Shown here: positions 33,353 through 45,104 of the stretch, piece by piece
How positions within the stretch are numbered: the first letter of the stretch is position 1
How the letters are laid out: each line of letters begins with the position of its first letter
Source of the DNA: Euptelea pleiosperma
Lineage: Eukaryota > Streptophyta > Magnoliopsida > Ranunculales > Eupteleaceae
Direction: 5' to 3'
NCBI GenBank assembly: GCA_035048495.1
Contig: CM068548.1
Span: 5,144,469-5,208,468 of the forward strand
DNA: 64,000 nt
Notes under the pieces: model-generated
Seen by the model: only the letters and a program-made list of their open reading frames with translations
Told to the model about the DNA's origin: nothing
Database searches by the model: none
Made by a program: the position numbers and the translations under genes

Positions 33353-33368
33353 TATATTAAGTACAGAT

Positions 33369-34690
33369 ATTGGTTCAAAGTATTGATCCATCTGAGAGTG
33401 TCTTAGTCAAGACGTCTTGTTCTGGTAAGGTAATGAGACAATATATTAGAAAGTAGTAAAAGAGACCACACAACAATTAATTTAATTAGTAGTAATGATA
33501 CACGCAAAGGTATGTATCATCTCGTATTGGAAAATTAATTTAATTAGTAGTGTCTTTGTAGTATGTGTTATAGAAAGTAGTATTAATTGGCCAAACATAT
33601 TTTAGTGTAATGTACCTTCGTATATTTAGATATCGAAACGTACCATTGATTTTCCAATGTATCATTCCGTCTCGTTTCATCAGCTTAGAGAGGCGCTAAA
33701 CTAGATTGAGATTTTAAACCTTGGTAGAAAACTACATATTGGAGCATGATCTTTTCCTTTTCGAAGTATGAATTCATCCTTTTCATCTCTCTTTACTGAT
33801 GGAAGCACATTGTAAAAATGGCTATGTAACAGAGACACGGCACTTTTAGGGTATTTCGCTGTGTTAGACACGTGTCGACACATCCCGACACACCTTCAAA
33901 TACGTAGTGCCATGTCACCCTTTATTTTAATAATTTTTAATATAAAATTGATTTCTAAAAGGGTTAGTGTGTTCCATCCTCTATACAACACTTTTTTTTT
34001 TAAGTTGTTAAACATAGTTCTAGTTGTTTGATAGTTTTCTCTTTGTAAATTTACTTACATTTAATATGTTATTGGATAGCTCTATGGTTTATTGAAATGT
34101 TTTCTTGTACCTTTTATATCTTTCTTTCCTTATTTTAAAAAAAAAACTTATAGTTTAAACATAACTAAAATATTATAGTACGTTACACGGGTATGGACGT
34201 GTCTGCGTATTGGGCTTGTTTAAGGTGCTGTATCAGACACCTCGTAACTGCGTCAGACACCCACACACGTATCCATATCATTATCACATTGAAAAATGGG
34301 GATTTTATGGGTAGAACGTTGTATGCTTTTTTTTTTTTTTCTCTAACAAGGTTTCGGTTAATGATGTCATCTGGAATCCAACATATGACTATACATCCAT
34401 ACTCCATACAATTATCTCATACTATTGGAAAATGCATTGTTAAATAGATGTTAGCTAATAAAAGTAAAACGTAAGAACTACTTTTTATATATAGGCATAC
34501 ATTAAACATTATAATCGGCATATAAATGCTAAAAAACAAAATGGTATAGTAAATTAAGGTTTGTCTTAATAGCCATGTAGAGGAATGTGTACCATGCATG
34601 TCCGACGTGGCATTGTGTGTGTGTGTGTGTAGAGAAGTCTTGTTTTTTGTTTTGAAAAATCTTAACTTAAATACGTGCTCGTTTGGTAAT
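33369..34690. other. EMC1 intron 7, middle; no gene seen
   Basis: Around 33830-33900 and 34180-34270 there are related gacacgtgtc- and cagacacc-type phrases in a loosely inverted arrangement, possibly the ends of a decayed MITE. A (TG)n run lies at 34613-34630. No exon was found. Confidence 0.4.
34613..34630. repeat. (TG)n microsatellite
   Basis: A short TG run in EMC1 intron 7. Confidence 0.9.
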
Positions 34691-34694
34691 TCCG

Positions 34695-35125
34695 GTCTGG
34701 CAGGGTGTGGTGGGTCGTGTAGCGATGAACATAAATTCACTCTATGAATGTTCTTTGGTCTAATTGGCACCACATATCCCAATGGAATGAAAGCGTGGGT
34801 TATCTTTAAGAGAATGGAGATATATAGCTTATACTTAGTTGCTCCATTAATTGTGGAGGGGGATTCGAGAAACACCTTAGCTTGGGCCTTTGGTACTTCC
34901 GGAGGGCCTTGGAGACTTGCAAGTATTGTGGAAAAATTAGATACCTTTGTTTAAACAAAGAAAGTTTTTCCTAAACATACGTAATACGTATAGATGAAGT
35001 TGCCGACTCATTGGTTAATGGCTAAAGAAGTTGTATACTAGCAAGCCTTGTATTGGAAGCTCCGTATAGCTTCTCCCCTTTTTCGTTCTTACGAAATTTT
35101 ATTTCATTACTAAAAGGCGAAGTAG
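34695..35125 (+). pseudogene. LINE 3' fragment with RNase H piece, intron 7
   Basis: The frame from 34748 reads LIVEGDSRNTLAWA near 34840, the central motif of the LINE-associated RNase H (RVT_3) domain, followed by RLASIVEKL and, after shifts, DSLVNGLAKEVV-like wording before a 3' UTR with tttcattactaaaagg. It is 5'-truncated and dead. Confidence 0.65.
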
Positions 35126-35439
35126 AAATTTTTTTCCTTGATAAGTAAAAAAGGAAATTGTCTTGTTACATAGTGACGGATACAGATTGTGACTCAACGC
35201 ACTGCTAAGTTTTTTTTGTAAAAGTGAAAGCCCCTAAAAAAGCTCTTGTTAGGTGCTAATCCAAGCAATCCCAAAAGTTCACAAAGGAATTAAAATAAAA
35301 GCTTAAAGGTAAATATCATTCAATAATCAATTCTTCTTACAATGCTCTTTTAATGATTATTTACATGATACAAAAATAAAACTCTAGAAACTTAGGGATT
35401 AAAAAACTAATATAAACCAATGATAAAAAAAGAACCAAG

Positions 35440-36830
35440 TCCTCAATAAACTCGAGGATCCGGTGATCGAGAGATTTGGGTATCGTTTGGCCTCTTGGAA
35501 GTCATGTTATCTTTCCAAAAGGGGGAAGTTGGTGTTAATTAAGAGTACGTTCTCTAGTTCACCCATTTGTTATTTGTCCCTCTTCTCTATTCCTAGGAGT
35601 GTAGCAAAGATTCTAGAAAAGTTTGAGGGATTTTCTGTGGAATGATAGGGTTGAAGCAAAGTATGCTCATTTGGTAGACTGGAAGATGGTGTGTAGGCCC
35701 AAGGGTCAGGGGGATTGGGGATCAGAAACACCTCTGTGATTAATGAGGTTTTGTTAGGCAAGTGGCTATGGAGATTTGGAGTGGAGTCCTCGAGTTTATT
35801 GAGGAAAGCTATAGGGGATAAATATGAAATCTCAGATCTTGGGTTGTAGTGTATGGAGGAAAATAATGAAGTTGTTTGGGGATTTTTACAGAAGAGTACA
35901 ATTCAAGGTGGGGTCAGGTGACAAGGTCAGATTTTGGGAGGACAAGTGGTGTGGAGAGGTCGCTCTTAAAGAAGGCTTCACAACTCTTTTTTCCATTTCT
36001 GACAATAAGAACTACTCGGTTCAAGATTGCTCGACTCAGGAAGGGGATGGAAGGCTATAGGGGATAAATATGAAATCTCGGATCTTGGTTGGGATAGCCT
36101 ACTTGTTTGTTCTGCTTATGGTTGTAGTGTATGGAGGGAAATAATGAAGTTATTTGGGGCTTTTTACAGAAGAGTACAATTCAAGGTGGGGTCAGGTGAC
36201 AAGGTCAGATTTTGTGAGGACAAGTGGTGTGGAGAGAGCCTCTCTTAAAGAAGACTTCCTAACTCTTTTCTCTATTTTTGACAAGAAGAACTACTCGGTT
36301 CAGGATTGCTCGACTCGGGAAGGGGATGATGTGTCTTGGAACTTTGGCTTTAGGAGAAGCGTTAACGATTGGGAGATTGAATCAACTTCTTCTTTACCCT
36401 CTCGTTTCATTGGTTGTAGCGTTTTTGTCTTGGACCACGCATATGGAAGTGGACCAAAGGTTGCTTTCTTTTTATGAACTGCAGTTCTGATAAGATTCTG
36501 ACGATAGATCATCTGATTTGGAGTTATGTCGGCCACTTTATTGAATCTTATAGCTAGTTGGCATACTTATGCATTATCTTCTAGAGGCCAATTATAGCGT
36601 ATCCTCCATTTTGCTATTTGTTGGGGTCTGTGGAAGGAGAGAAACAATAGAGTCTTTAAAGACAAGGAAGAGGAGGTGGCTACGATCATTCTCAGCACGA
36701 GAGTCCACATTTTATGGTGAAAGTTTCCTCAGACAGTGGAGGGAAGTCTTCACAGTCGAGAATCTCTTACTTGTGGTAACTGAGGTGGCAGGGTGGTAGG
36801 CTTGGACATTTTGAGTTCTATGCCTGGGTT
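35440..36830 (+). pseudogene. L1-type LINE with internal tandem duplication, intron 7
   Basis: It starts near VIERFGYRLASWKSCYLSKR (35464), reads GKLVLIKSTFSSSPICYLSL and [19 protein letters not shown], then FYRRVQFKVGSGDKVRFWED. A block of about 245 bp is then repeated in tandem (35809-36053 and 36054 onward), giving the same ORF2 segment twice. Later pieces read WNFGFRRSVNDWEIES and ICWGLWKERNNRVF. Many stops and shifts; a deletion removes most of the zf-RVT region. The family is the same as the copy at 28960-30610. Confidence 0.8.
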
Positions 36831-37942
36831 GAGGACAGAACTATCTAGTTCCAACTGTTCCATTCTAGAAGAGCTTTTAAAGGGCTGAAAGTCTTTTGCC
36901 ACCTCACCTCTCATGTCGCAAATTTGAGCCCAATATACCTTTATGTGGCAAAAGTGGCAGGTTTCTATTTTAAAGATAGAAACATCCCTCCTTTCCTGTT
37001 TGCAAGAATACCGCTTCATTTTGGTACATGGCAGAGGTCTATTAGGCTGAAACTTGCCACATAGGAAGAGGGTTAGGAGGCAAAACATGTGGATCCAATA
37101 TCAATATTTAAAATAAATGAAAATAATGTGGTTATTAAAATATTTAGAGCATAAAACATGTAAAAATGATAACTCGTCTTTTGTTGAATCTATTGGATTT
37201 TCAGATCTTTTAATTGTGTCCCCCATTCACTTTGTAATGTATTATTTGCTGCACAGAAAACTTCAATTGTAAAAGGTATAACTCATGACCTATGATAAAT
37301 GTTAATTAATATCTTTTTAGGAAAGAAAAAAAGGAAATATGAAAGTCTTGCGCCAGAATCCGTGGAGTGTCGGAATCTGACATGTGTTCGAAATGTGTAC
37401 TTTAATGCCAAGATAGGTCAATGTATATGTTGTTATCATATACGTATTTCCATGTATGAAAGGTATATCTGTAAATACCTCCTTAGAGGGGTATACTTGT
37501 CTTTGTTATTTGGGTTTTAAATAAATAAGATTTATGGAGTCATAGTGACTTAATCACTTGACATCCTTTTCTACTCTTCTTTCTCTCTTCTCTTCCATCT
37601 CTCTTCATCCTAAACCTTAACCTAACCCTAAATCAGAGATTCAACTTATGTTACGTAGTGTTTTGATATTCTAAGTATTACATTCAGTTTGATAATTAGG
37701 TTAAAAGCAAAGGAAAAAGGTTGACCTCATTCCAAAATGGATAGAGTGGTTTGCTTGCGTACACATAAGACTCAAATCCTACCGTACTTGCAAAATGGTA
37801 AAAGCACAGAAATGGGAGAACTTCTTGGTTGAAGTTATGCTGTGTAATCTTAAGTGTCACGTATTTGTGAACCACAAACTTTTAGTTTCTTATTTTTCTG
37901 GTATAGTTTAGTTATACTGATATATATTGTTTGTTTTTCCTG
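36831..37942. other. EMC1 intron 7, right part; no gene seen
   Basis: No match to the missing EMC1 exons could be read in any frame. A pyrimidine-rich stretch around 37565-37610 is followed by taaccctaaatc-type wording. Nothing else is recognised. Confidence 0.5.
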
Positions 37943-38203
37943 TCCTACATAACACACTCACTTCAAGTGGAAGGGCTGCGAGGCATAGTAACTGTTCCTG
38001 CGAAGCTGGAGTCAACCAGTCTTGTATTTGTATATGGAGTAGATCTCTTTTTTACCAGGATTGCACCCTCGCGGACCTATGATTCACTCACAGAGGAGTT
38101 CAGCTATGCGCTGCTTCTCATCACCATTGTTGCACTCATTGCAGCAATCTTTGTTACATGGTTCTTGTCTGAGAAGAAGGAACTGAGAGAGAAATGGAGG
38201 TGA
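37943..38203 (+). pseudogene. EMC1: EMC1 last exon (membrane anchor)
   Basis: It encodes SYITHSLQVEGLRGIVTVPA, then VDLFFTRIAPSRTYDSLTEE, a hydrophobic helix (FSYALLLITIVALIAAIFVTW) and SEKKELREKWR with TGA at 38201-38203. Upstream is a pyrimidine tract ending in ctg where cag would be expected, so no AG acceptor abuts the exon. Everything normally encoded between TRKLNE and this exon is absent from 32662-37942. Confidence 0.9.
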
Positions 38204-41040
38204 GTCATTCTCTCCTTTTGTCTCTTTCTTGCCCTGGTAAATTTTGTGTTTCCTCTATCAAGTTACCTTTTTATTCCTTATTTCTTGGGTCTTAGTATTT
38301 TTTGGGTCTTAGATTGGGATTGTTCCTCCCAACTTGTATATTACTTCTTAATTTGGTAGCAAGCCCCCCTTTTTGTTATTCTTTGGCTTTCATTGTGAAG
38401 TCTAATGTTAGAATGCGTAATATTGTAGAAATGTAAGTGCAAAAGAAAGAGCTCACAATAGCTTCCAGGTAAATTACATTGTGAAAAAAGGTCGTCCACA
38501 AAGTGAAGTCCCATCATGTTCTCCAATACGCACTTGCATTGATGTGGAAAGCCAATACCTGCCGAGTGATCGGCAGATCAAATCCTTTCGTTGTATGAGT
38601 GACTTCAAATCAGTCGTATCATGAGAAGTTTGATATTTCTGGATTCTTAGGCTCCTGGGTTCAATTTGAGAATGTGACAGCTAAAGTATTACAACAATAA
38701 CCTCCACTAAGTACATTGTCACATTTAGCAGCTAGGAGAAGAAAGGGTATCCGACCTAGGGAAAGATCTGTTGGTGGCCCTTGACTTGGATTTATACTGT
38801 TGGCTCCATCAAATTTTGTTTTCAACTGTTTGGAACAGGGGGATTGGTAATCAGATTTAGGCTTCAATGTGACAGATGGTATTTCTGAGGCCAACAGTTT
38901 TGAGTTACAGATAAAAGTGCTCTGACAACTCCAAAATAAGTGGGGCCCTCCTACATAAAAGTCCTAGTTGCTATTCCAATAGTTGATGGTCGCATTGCGT
39001 TGATGCAGGCATCTGATGTGAATTTGTCCCATTGAAGTGATTTTCCACCTGCCATTTAGAAGGGTAGCCACCAAATGAAGTTTTCAAGCTCTTTGCTAAA
39101 GCATTGTTAGGTGCTTGAATAATCTAATCGAAGGCTGGCTTTAATCCATGCCTATGGGGAACTGTACACACTTTACATGGCTAAGGACATATGACAGTTA
39201 CCATCTCCAAGAAGACGTTTCCTTTTCAACTCCCAGGCTCTTGGAAAAGATGACAAGTTCAACTAGAAAAGTTGTTTCTTGGTAATGCCCGCTGGCAGAA
39301 CTAGTTGGTCTCTTGTAGTTCTGCCGAATTTAGTTTCTACTATCCATTGTTGGATGTCTCGCGTTCGATTTAGGGTTCATCATCAGCTGAGATAGACAAG
39401 AACTCTTAGGAGACTTTACGACGCAACCATCTTGGTTACTGGAAATGAAACAGGATTGAATGCGGGCAGGGATTAGCAATAGAACTTCGATCAAATAAGC
39501 TATATTTATGAACTGTGAAGCAGTTCAGAACACTGAAGATTCTTTGCATTGAACCTTACTAATTCTTGTGCCTCAGCCCATAGTTTTGCAGGACAGTTGT
39601 TGCGTTGCAACCATAATGTAGCAGTTCAACTTATTAAAGTAAATGTCATCACTTCGTCGATGATCTCTGTGGTGTGAATATGTGATTCTGTTTCCATTGC
39701 TATCTGTTATGCGTAAATTTCTCTGGCATGGTTATGAACATGTCCCCTTGAGCTAGCAATTGTTCAAGTCCTGGAACCTGCTTACCCCCATGTCAAATGA
39801 CTTTTTCTTTTATGATTGTGTTTCAAACGACCCTCCCGTGTTTGATTGAAATTATCAAAATAGTGCTGTGTCGTGAAGGTTCGTCCAAATGGGCTCTTAG
39901 TAGTCCTACTGTGTGCTTGATCATGTTATGTAATGACGTCTAGTTCATAATGTTCGATGCCCCAATAGGCAGTGTAATTAGGGACCCACCAATGTAAAAA
40001 CGTAGAGTAGGATTGAATCCATGGCTGTAGACCCCATCCTGAACAACAAATATTAGAGGTGCCGTTAGGGACCCACCATCCTGAACATTTTGAACCAACA
40101 CACAGCATTGAACTACATTAGTTGCTCTCCCTAAAATCGCGGTTTTGTAGCATGTTACTCGACTAAGGCTGTTCAATCGATAAGGCTCAGGTATGTCAAA
40201 AGATCATGTTGATCTTGTTATCCTCACCATTCAATCAATTGACATTCCATTGGGTGGACTGTTGCCGATACAACAAGTATGTTGATGTCCAAGGTGGGTC
40301 CACGGATCTGCAGGTAAGGAACTATGATGATCTCCATTCTCCTGTGGTATGTCTTATAAGCTGCAAGTCAGACCTATGAATGGCATAGCGGTTGCACCTG
40401 ATGCACATACCGGCAGTTAACAACCATCCGATGAAACCCCACAAAGGATATCTCCTTGGTAAAAATGAATCTGATCTGTAGATTATTTTTTTTTGGCTTT
40501 ATGCTTTCTTCTGAGTATAGAAATGCATGTGAGTAGGTAGTAATTGAATGGTGGGTCTCACCAATGGTGTATGTGAATAAAGTTGTTATTCTTCATGTTG
40601 CACCCAATCCCCAAATGGGGGTCAGATGCTGGGTGAAGATTCATCTTGTCTCCTCAGGCTTGTATTGTAAATGTCGTCCAGCTATGACATTATGCCTACC
40701 ACCACCCAAAAAATAAAATCGAATCAATTTTGATGAGGGGGTGTTTGGTTACAATGATGACTATTCTAATTGGAATGTTGGGGTGTTATTGTTTTCTCCA
40801 AGAACGATGGTTTACCCATAGTAAGTATATTCTTGAAAAAGATTTCAAATCACGGTGTTTTCAAAGCATTGCAAAAAAAAAATTACGAAAATATTCAATA
40901 ATCCAAAGTAACCTCGTAATTTTAATTTTTTCAAAAAATCTCATAAATAAAACTCATTCTTGTTTTAAAAATTAAAGTATATTTTTTATTTATAATATGT
41001 CACTAATTTTTGTGTTAATAAAAAGATTTATAGAAAAGAT
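38204..41040. other. Region downstream of EMC1, no gene seen
   Basis: The first part may be EMC1 3' UTR and flank. Open frames on both strands are short and lack domains. The phrase gttagggacccaccat/attagggacccaccaa occurs twice near 39976 and 40067. Near 40737 gggggtgtttggttac resembles an end of a Tourist-type MITE, without an identified partner. Confidence 0.45.
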
Positions 41041-41044
41041 TTGT

Positions 41045-41750
41045 TTTCCGCCAACGCGTGCACATTGACGCCAATGTGCGCAACTCCGACAAAACACACA
41101 TTGCAATACTCACCCCCTCTCCTCCCTTAAGATTCGTAACGGGCATCAAACTAAGTCTCAAAATGCATTGATGTACCGTGTGACACACTTATGGTGCGTT
41201 GCACTATATAATGAAATATTTTCACTCTCTTACCTTCACTCACATTTACCAAACCCTAACCCCAGCTCTTGCCTCCACCTTATCTCCTCTGGTTGGTGCA
41301 CACTTCTTCTCCGACAAGAACGCGGCAAGGAACGTCGATTCTTGGTGTATCTCTCTCTTGATTGCGTCTCTCTCAAAAACTTTTGAGGCTTTGCTCTCTC
41401 AAATCAAATCTCTTATGAACACAAATTAGTGCTTCTTTCCCCTCGTTCGAATCTCTTTCCTGTTTTGATTTGCTTTGATCTTTTGTTTGTAGAATGTATG
41501 TCTAATGAAAAAAAAAGCGCATTCGTATAGCATTAATAAATGTGAATGTGTAATTTTATACAACGTAATGTGATGCACTCTATCAAGCATAATATCCACC
41601 GTCATTTGCACAAACAAACATGCATAATCGTTGAACGCGCGTGAATGGTCGAATCCGTCTAAATGCTACATATTCGAAGTCGCACACGTTTAAACTTATG
41701 TGGATGCTGAAGTGCACGTGTTATTGGATGCACGCGAAAAAAAAAATAGC
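41045..41750. mobile_element. Relative of the 6296-6932 Tourist-like MITE
   Basis: Several blocks match that element in order: cgtgcacattgacgccaatg, gcattgatgtaccgtg, gcactatataa, a gtgtaattttata phrase, the tccaccgtcatttgcacaaa block and cgaagtcgcacacgtt. The terminal CCTGTTTA repeats are not recognisable, so the ends are lost or changed. The segment between the TATA-like phrase and gtgtaatttt differs, including a pyrimidine-rich stretch. Confidence 0.6.
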
Positions 41751-41904
41751 TTAAAAGATTCGTACACATTTGGAGGCATTGATAAATGAGAAATATGTTT
41801 TGAAAATTATTAGTGTTGCTTATATTACCAGATTTAAGAAAAATATTGTATAGATTCGGTTATATTATAGTTATATTACTACAGTCTATATTACATCATG
41901 GGTG

Positions 41905-42348
41905 TATGCACATCTATATATGACAAAACACAGCGGTTGTCTCCCCCTCTTATAGGCTTCATATATTCAAAGGCCCATATCAACCCTTACATAAAATGAA
42001 ATTTAGACAGTTGGATTAATTTAACAGGGAAATTGTCTCCCCACTTATACCCCTCTTATCGGCCTTACAAAGGATGGCCGAGATCGTATCCCCCAAATGG
42101 ACTATGGATCTCAACTACTCACACCCGATTTTGGGAAATGCTTTGTAGGGGAGTGCTGAGGGCACGGGCCACCCACTATACATCTATATAACAAAACAGG
42201 GAAGTTGTCTCCCCCTTTTATCCGGCTTCATAATGGATGGCCGAGATCTTATCACACCAAATGGACGGTGGATCTCAGCCACTCATACCCAATTTTGGCA
42301 AACACTTTGTCGGAGAGTGCCGTGGGCACGGGCCACCTACTAGTACGT
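41905..42348 (-). repeat. Copies of the 168-bp repeat unit, minus orientation
   Basis: Two nearly full units (about 42028-42182 and 42184-42345) and one partial unit (from 41905) match the tandem array at 47931-48770 in reverse complement: ttgtctccccc, then ggatggccgagatc, a ccaaatggac phrase and gggcacgggccaccc. Confidence 0.8.
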
Positions 42349-44664
42349 ATACGTTCTTGAGGGCCTAATTTTGGACTAAAAAGGTATTAAACCCAAAGTC
42401 CTCACTTCTCAATCTTTTGACGTTTTCTTCTTTTTGACTCCGTTTTTTTGAACCCAAATCGTTTTAAACTATACATTTTTCAATGGGAGAAGTTTTGCCA
42501 CATCACAATTTGCTAATCATGTTCCCAAACCGCTAGTGGGCGACACGCGCAGCAAATAAGGGCATTTTTGGAAGATTAATTTAAAAGGGCGAATCTATAC
42601 ATTGTGGCAACTCAAGGCACAGTTAGAAAAGCAAAAAGTTGAAGCTGAAGCGAAACCACCTGCCCTTGGTTGATAAAAATAGGTACGAAAGACGAATGAA
42701 GTGAAGCAGAGGTATTTCGAGAATAAATGAAAAAGTGCGATTACAATCCTTAAAACATCCTTTGTACGTCGAACAAATAATAAAGTTTACAAGGGCATTC
42801 TTGGAATAAAGTCGCGGACAAACCGGTTCGTTATAGAGTAGAGTAGAATTACCTCTAAGTTATCATAGCAGCCAAACAGCTCCTCAGGGTGGATCTATGG
42901 CTTCCCATTTTGCGGGAGATTAGGAGCAATCATTGGTTCCCTGTTAAGAGATCTCCTGGTTAAATATCTACCCAATCTGTTTACCAAATGGTCCAGCATA
43001 AATTCTTAATTGGATGGTTGTGATTATGTGATCTAAGAAAATCTCTTAGGTGGGTCCCATTCGATGGCTACATAATTCACGTGCCACTTGTCATTTTCAT
43101 TGTAAATAATTGGACAAAACTATTACACGTTTCAGAATTTAGAACTTGGAGTCTAGGCGTACATAGTACACACTCTCTCTCTCTCTATACCCTGCACAAC
43201 TAACAAGTGCCTTACCAAGTCATTGATGTAGACCATCCAATTGTGGGCCCGGAAACCTTCAAAGTAAGAGCCAAAGTTGTACGACTAATAGGTTAATGGT
43301 TGATATAAAGTTTAAGATTTTTGCGGCGACTCTTGTGTGGGCTTGTTTTGGAGCCCAAAATATTGGGGCCAGCCGTGATCAGTACAGGTTCAGTCCTTCT
43401 GGCATATGTTAGGTAACTTATGTGGGACCCATTTTTTATGCCTAGCTTTTTAAGATTTTGGCATGGTTCAAAGGATCTGCAAGGACTGATCCATACGGTC
43501 TTGGGGTTGTCTCGCCTCAGACCAACTATTTACCACATAGGGCTAAATTCATCCGGAAAGGACAACCCAAATCCGTATTGGATTAGGGCCAATTCAGATC
43601 CAAGTCAGTAAATTCTCAAATTAATTAAAAAAAAATGAACCAAACAATGTTCTATTCAAAGGTTTGGAAAAATTCACGCATTTTCTTAACATGATCGCAA
43701 ACTTTTTTGGATTATTCAATTTTGAACATGAGACAAAAAGTTGTAAATATTTCACTTTTTTTTGTTCTATTTTATTTTTAAATTATTTTTGCCGAATTTT
43801 TTGATGCATTTTTATTTACAAATCCAAATTATACTCGAACATTTTCCGTACTGTATATTTGCCACCGAATTGCTAACTAGGATCCAAATCGGAGCTGGAT
43901 TTGGATCTGCGCCAACCAATCCGGCATTCCAGCCCCTATCCAAGACCTACATCCATGGATTTTGCAATTAAAACATGACCAGAGTTTTTTTTTTTTTTGG
44001 TTGAAAAGCAGTTGCAAGTTGCAATGTGTAGTCGGTTCTTCCATCCTTGAACTGGGGTAGGACTGAGCTGGTTCTGAAAATACGTACAGCAAACAGGCCC
44101 CATGTACTTTTAAAGCTTCCATCCAAAAATGACCCACCAATCCAATGGCCCAGAATGATAAGTTGGTCGTAGTAAAGATGATGGATCTTGGGCCCACCAA
44201 AACTTGAAACTATGTTTCTCGTAATTTTACGCAAGAAATAGGGTTAGTTAAAAAGAAAAATCTCTGTTCCCACGCACACGAGGGACAAAGCGAGAACCCT
44301 TTCTAGAGGTGCGTAGCTTATCCGGTGAGCCACGTGGTACTCGTTGTACTGAGGGTGCGCGGCAGGAGGGACCCACAATTGCCACCACAATAAAACGTAG
44401 GATAGAATAGACAGATTGATGCTTTGGCCAAAACAAAAAGATGAGCACGAGCCTAGAGTGAGTGCGGTCACCCCACTCTCATCAACCCCCTAACAGGGTC
44501 CCACCAAGCACTTTTGTTTTTGCCACGTCGGACCCACCTTCCTTAGGTGGACCCCATCCTTCCTTTCTCAACGCCTAGTCAAATAAAACGGCAATAAGAA
44601 GATTCTCTCTTTTCTTTCTAAAGTAACCGTGTTTAATAATAATTATCTACTTAATTATCTTCCA
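42349..44664. other. No gene seen
   Basis: Contains a (CT)n run near 43169-43186 and short frames without domains. Near 43860-43960 phrases such as ccaaatcggagctggatttgg suggest remnants of a hAT-type MITE with degenerate repeats, but no ends were found. Confidence 0.4.
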
Positions 44665-44950
44665 CCGAAAAAAGAAAAAAAAAAACGTCTAATTAACGGC
44701 CGTTCAGTGGTAGTGCCCCGACACTGTTATGTTATATTCCGTTATAATGCTTTGTAATGAAAAAAATGAGATATCCGTTGTAACGGAAATAACAGCCGTT
44801 AATTTTTTAAGAAAGCCATTTTTTCTTACTGGGCTTTTTTATAAATATTAAATTTTATTAATATTTCTGACTATTTTTTGACGACGGTTATGACCCATTA
44901 CAACTGTCATAACGGTAACGTTATGGGACCGTTTTGTTAAAAAAAATATT
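44665..44950. mobile_element. AACGG/CCGTT-rich element, copy 2
   Basis: Repeats of ccgttataa, taacggaaataac, agccgtt and ggtaacgtta with cccgacactgttatgtta in the position of the gggggtgttacc phrase of copy 1. The version here uses TTATAACGG rather than TTTAAACGG. The ends are worn. Confidence 0.55.
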
Positions 44951-45104
44951 CTAAAAATAGAAGATAAATAAAGTTTTTGATAAAGAGAAGAATAATAAAG
45001 TTAGGGTTGTTTTAAAGTGATCTCCAACACCAATGGGATGGTGAAATGTGGAATGAGTCATTGGCTACCTAGAGAGTCTGTTCGCCTTTTTTAAAACAGA
45101 AAAA

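Larger units (their letters stand above)
22293..38203 (+). pseudogene. EMC1: EMC1-like gene, multi-exon, probably a pseudogene
   Basis: EMC1 is the large membrane subunit of the ER membrane protein complex, which inserts and stabilises transmembrane proteins; its lumenal part forms beta-propellers and a C-terminal helix anchors it. Eight exons read as plant EMC1 in order: a signal peptide and LYDDQVGLMDW, beta-propeller exons 2-7, and the last exon with a membrane helix (ALLLITIVALIAAIFVTW) and ending EKWR. Lesions: in-frame TGA in exon 4, a 12-bp deletion and 1-bp frameshift in exon 7, about 200 residues missing between exons 7 and 8, and no AG acceptor before exon 8. Introns are retained, so it is a duplicated, non-processed copy. 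Sequencing error could explain single lesions but not the missing exons. Confidence 0.9.

Noticed and set aside
34417..34875. A 152-codon minus-strand open frame
   Set aside because: No domain, low-complexity His/Thr runs from the (TG)n tract, and it overlaps the LINE RNase H remnant on the other strand.
44240..44560. Promoter or CpG-rich gene start near the GC-rich stretch
   Set aside because: No open frame, TATA box or splice pattern follows; composition alone is not enough.
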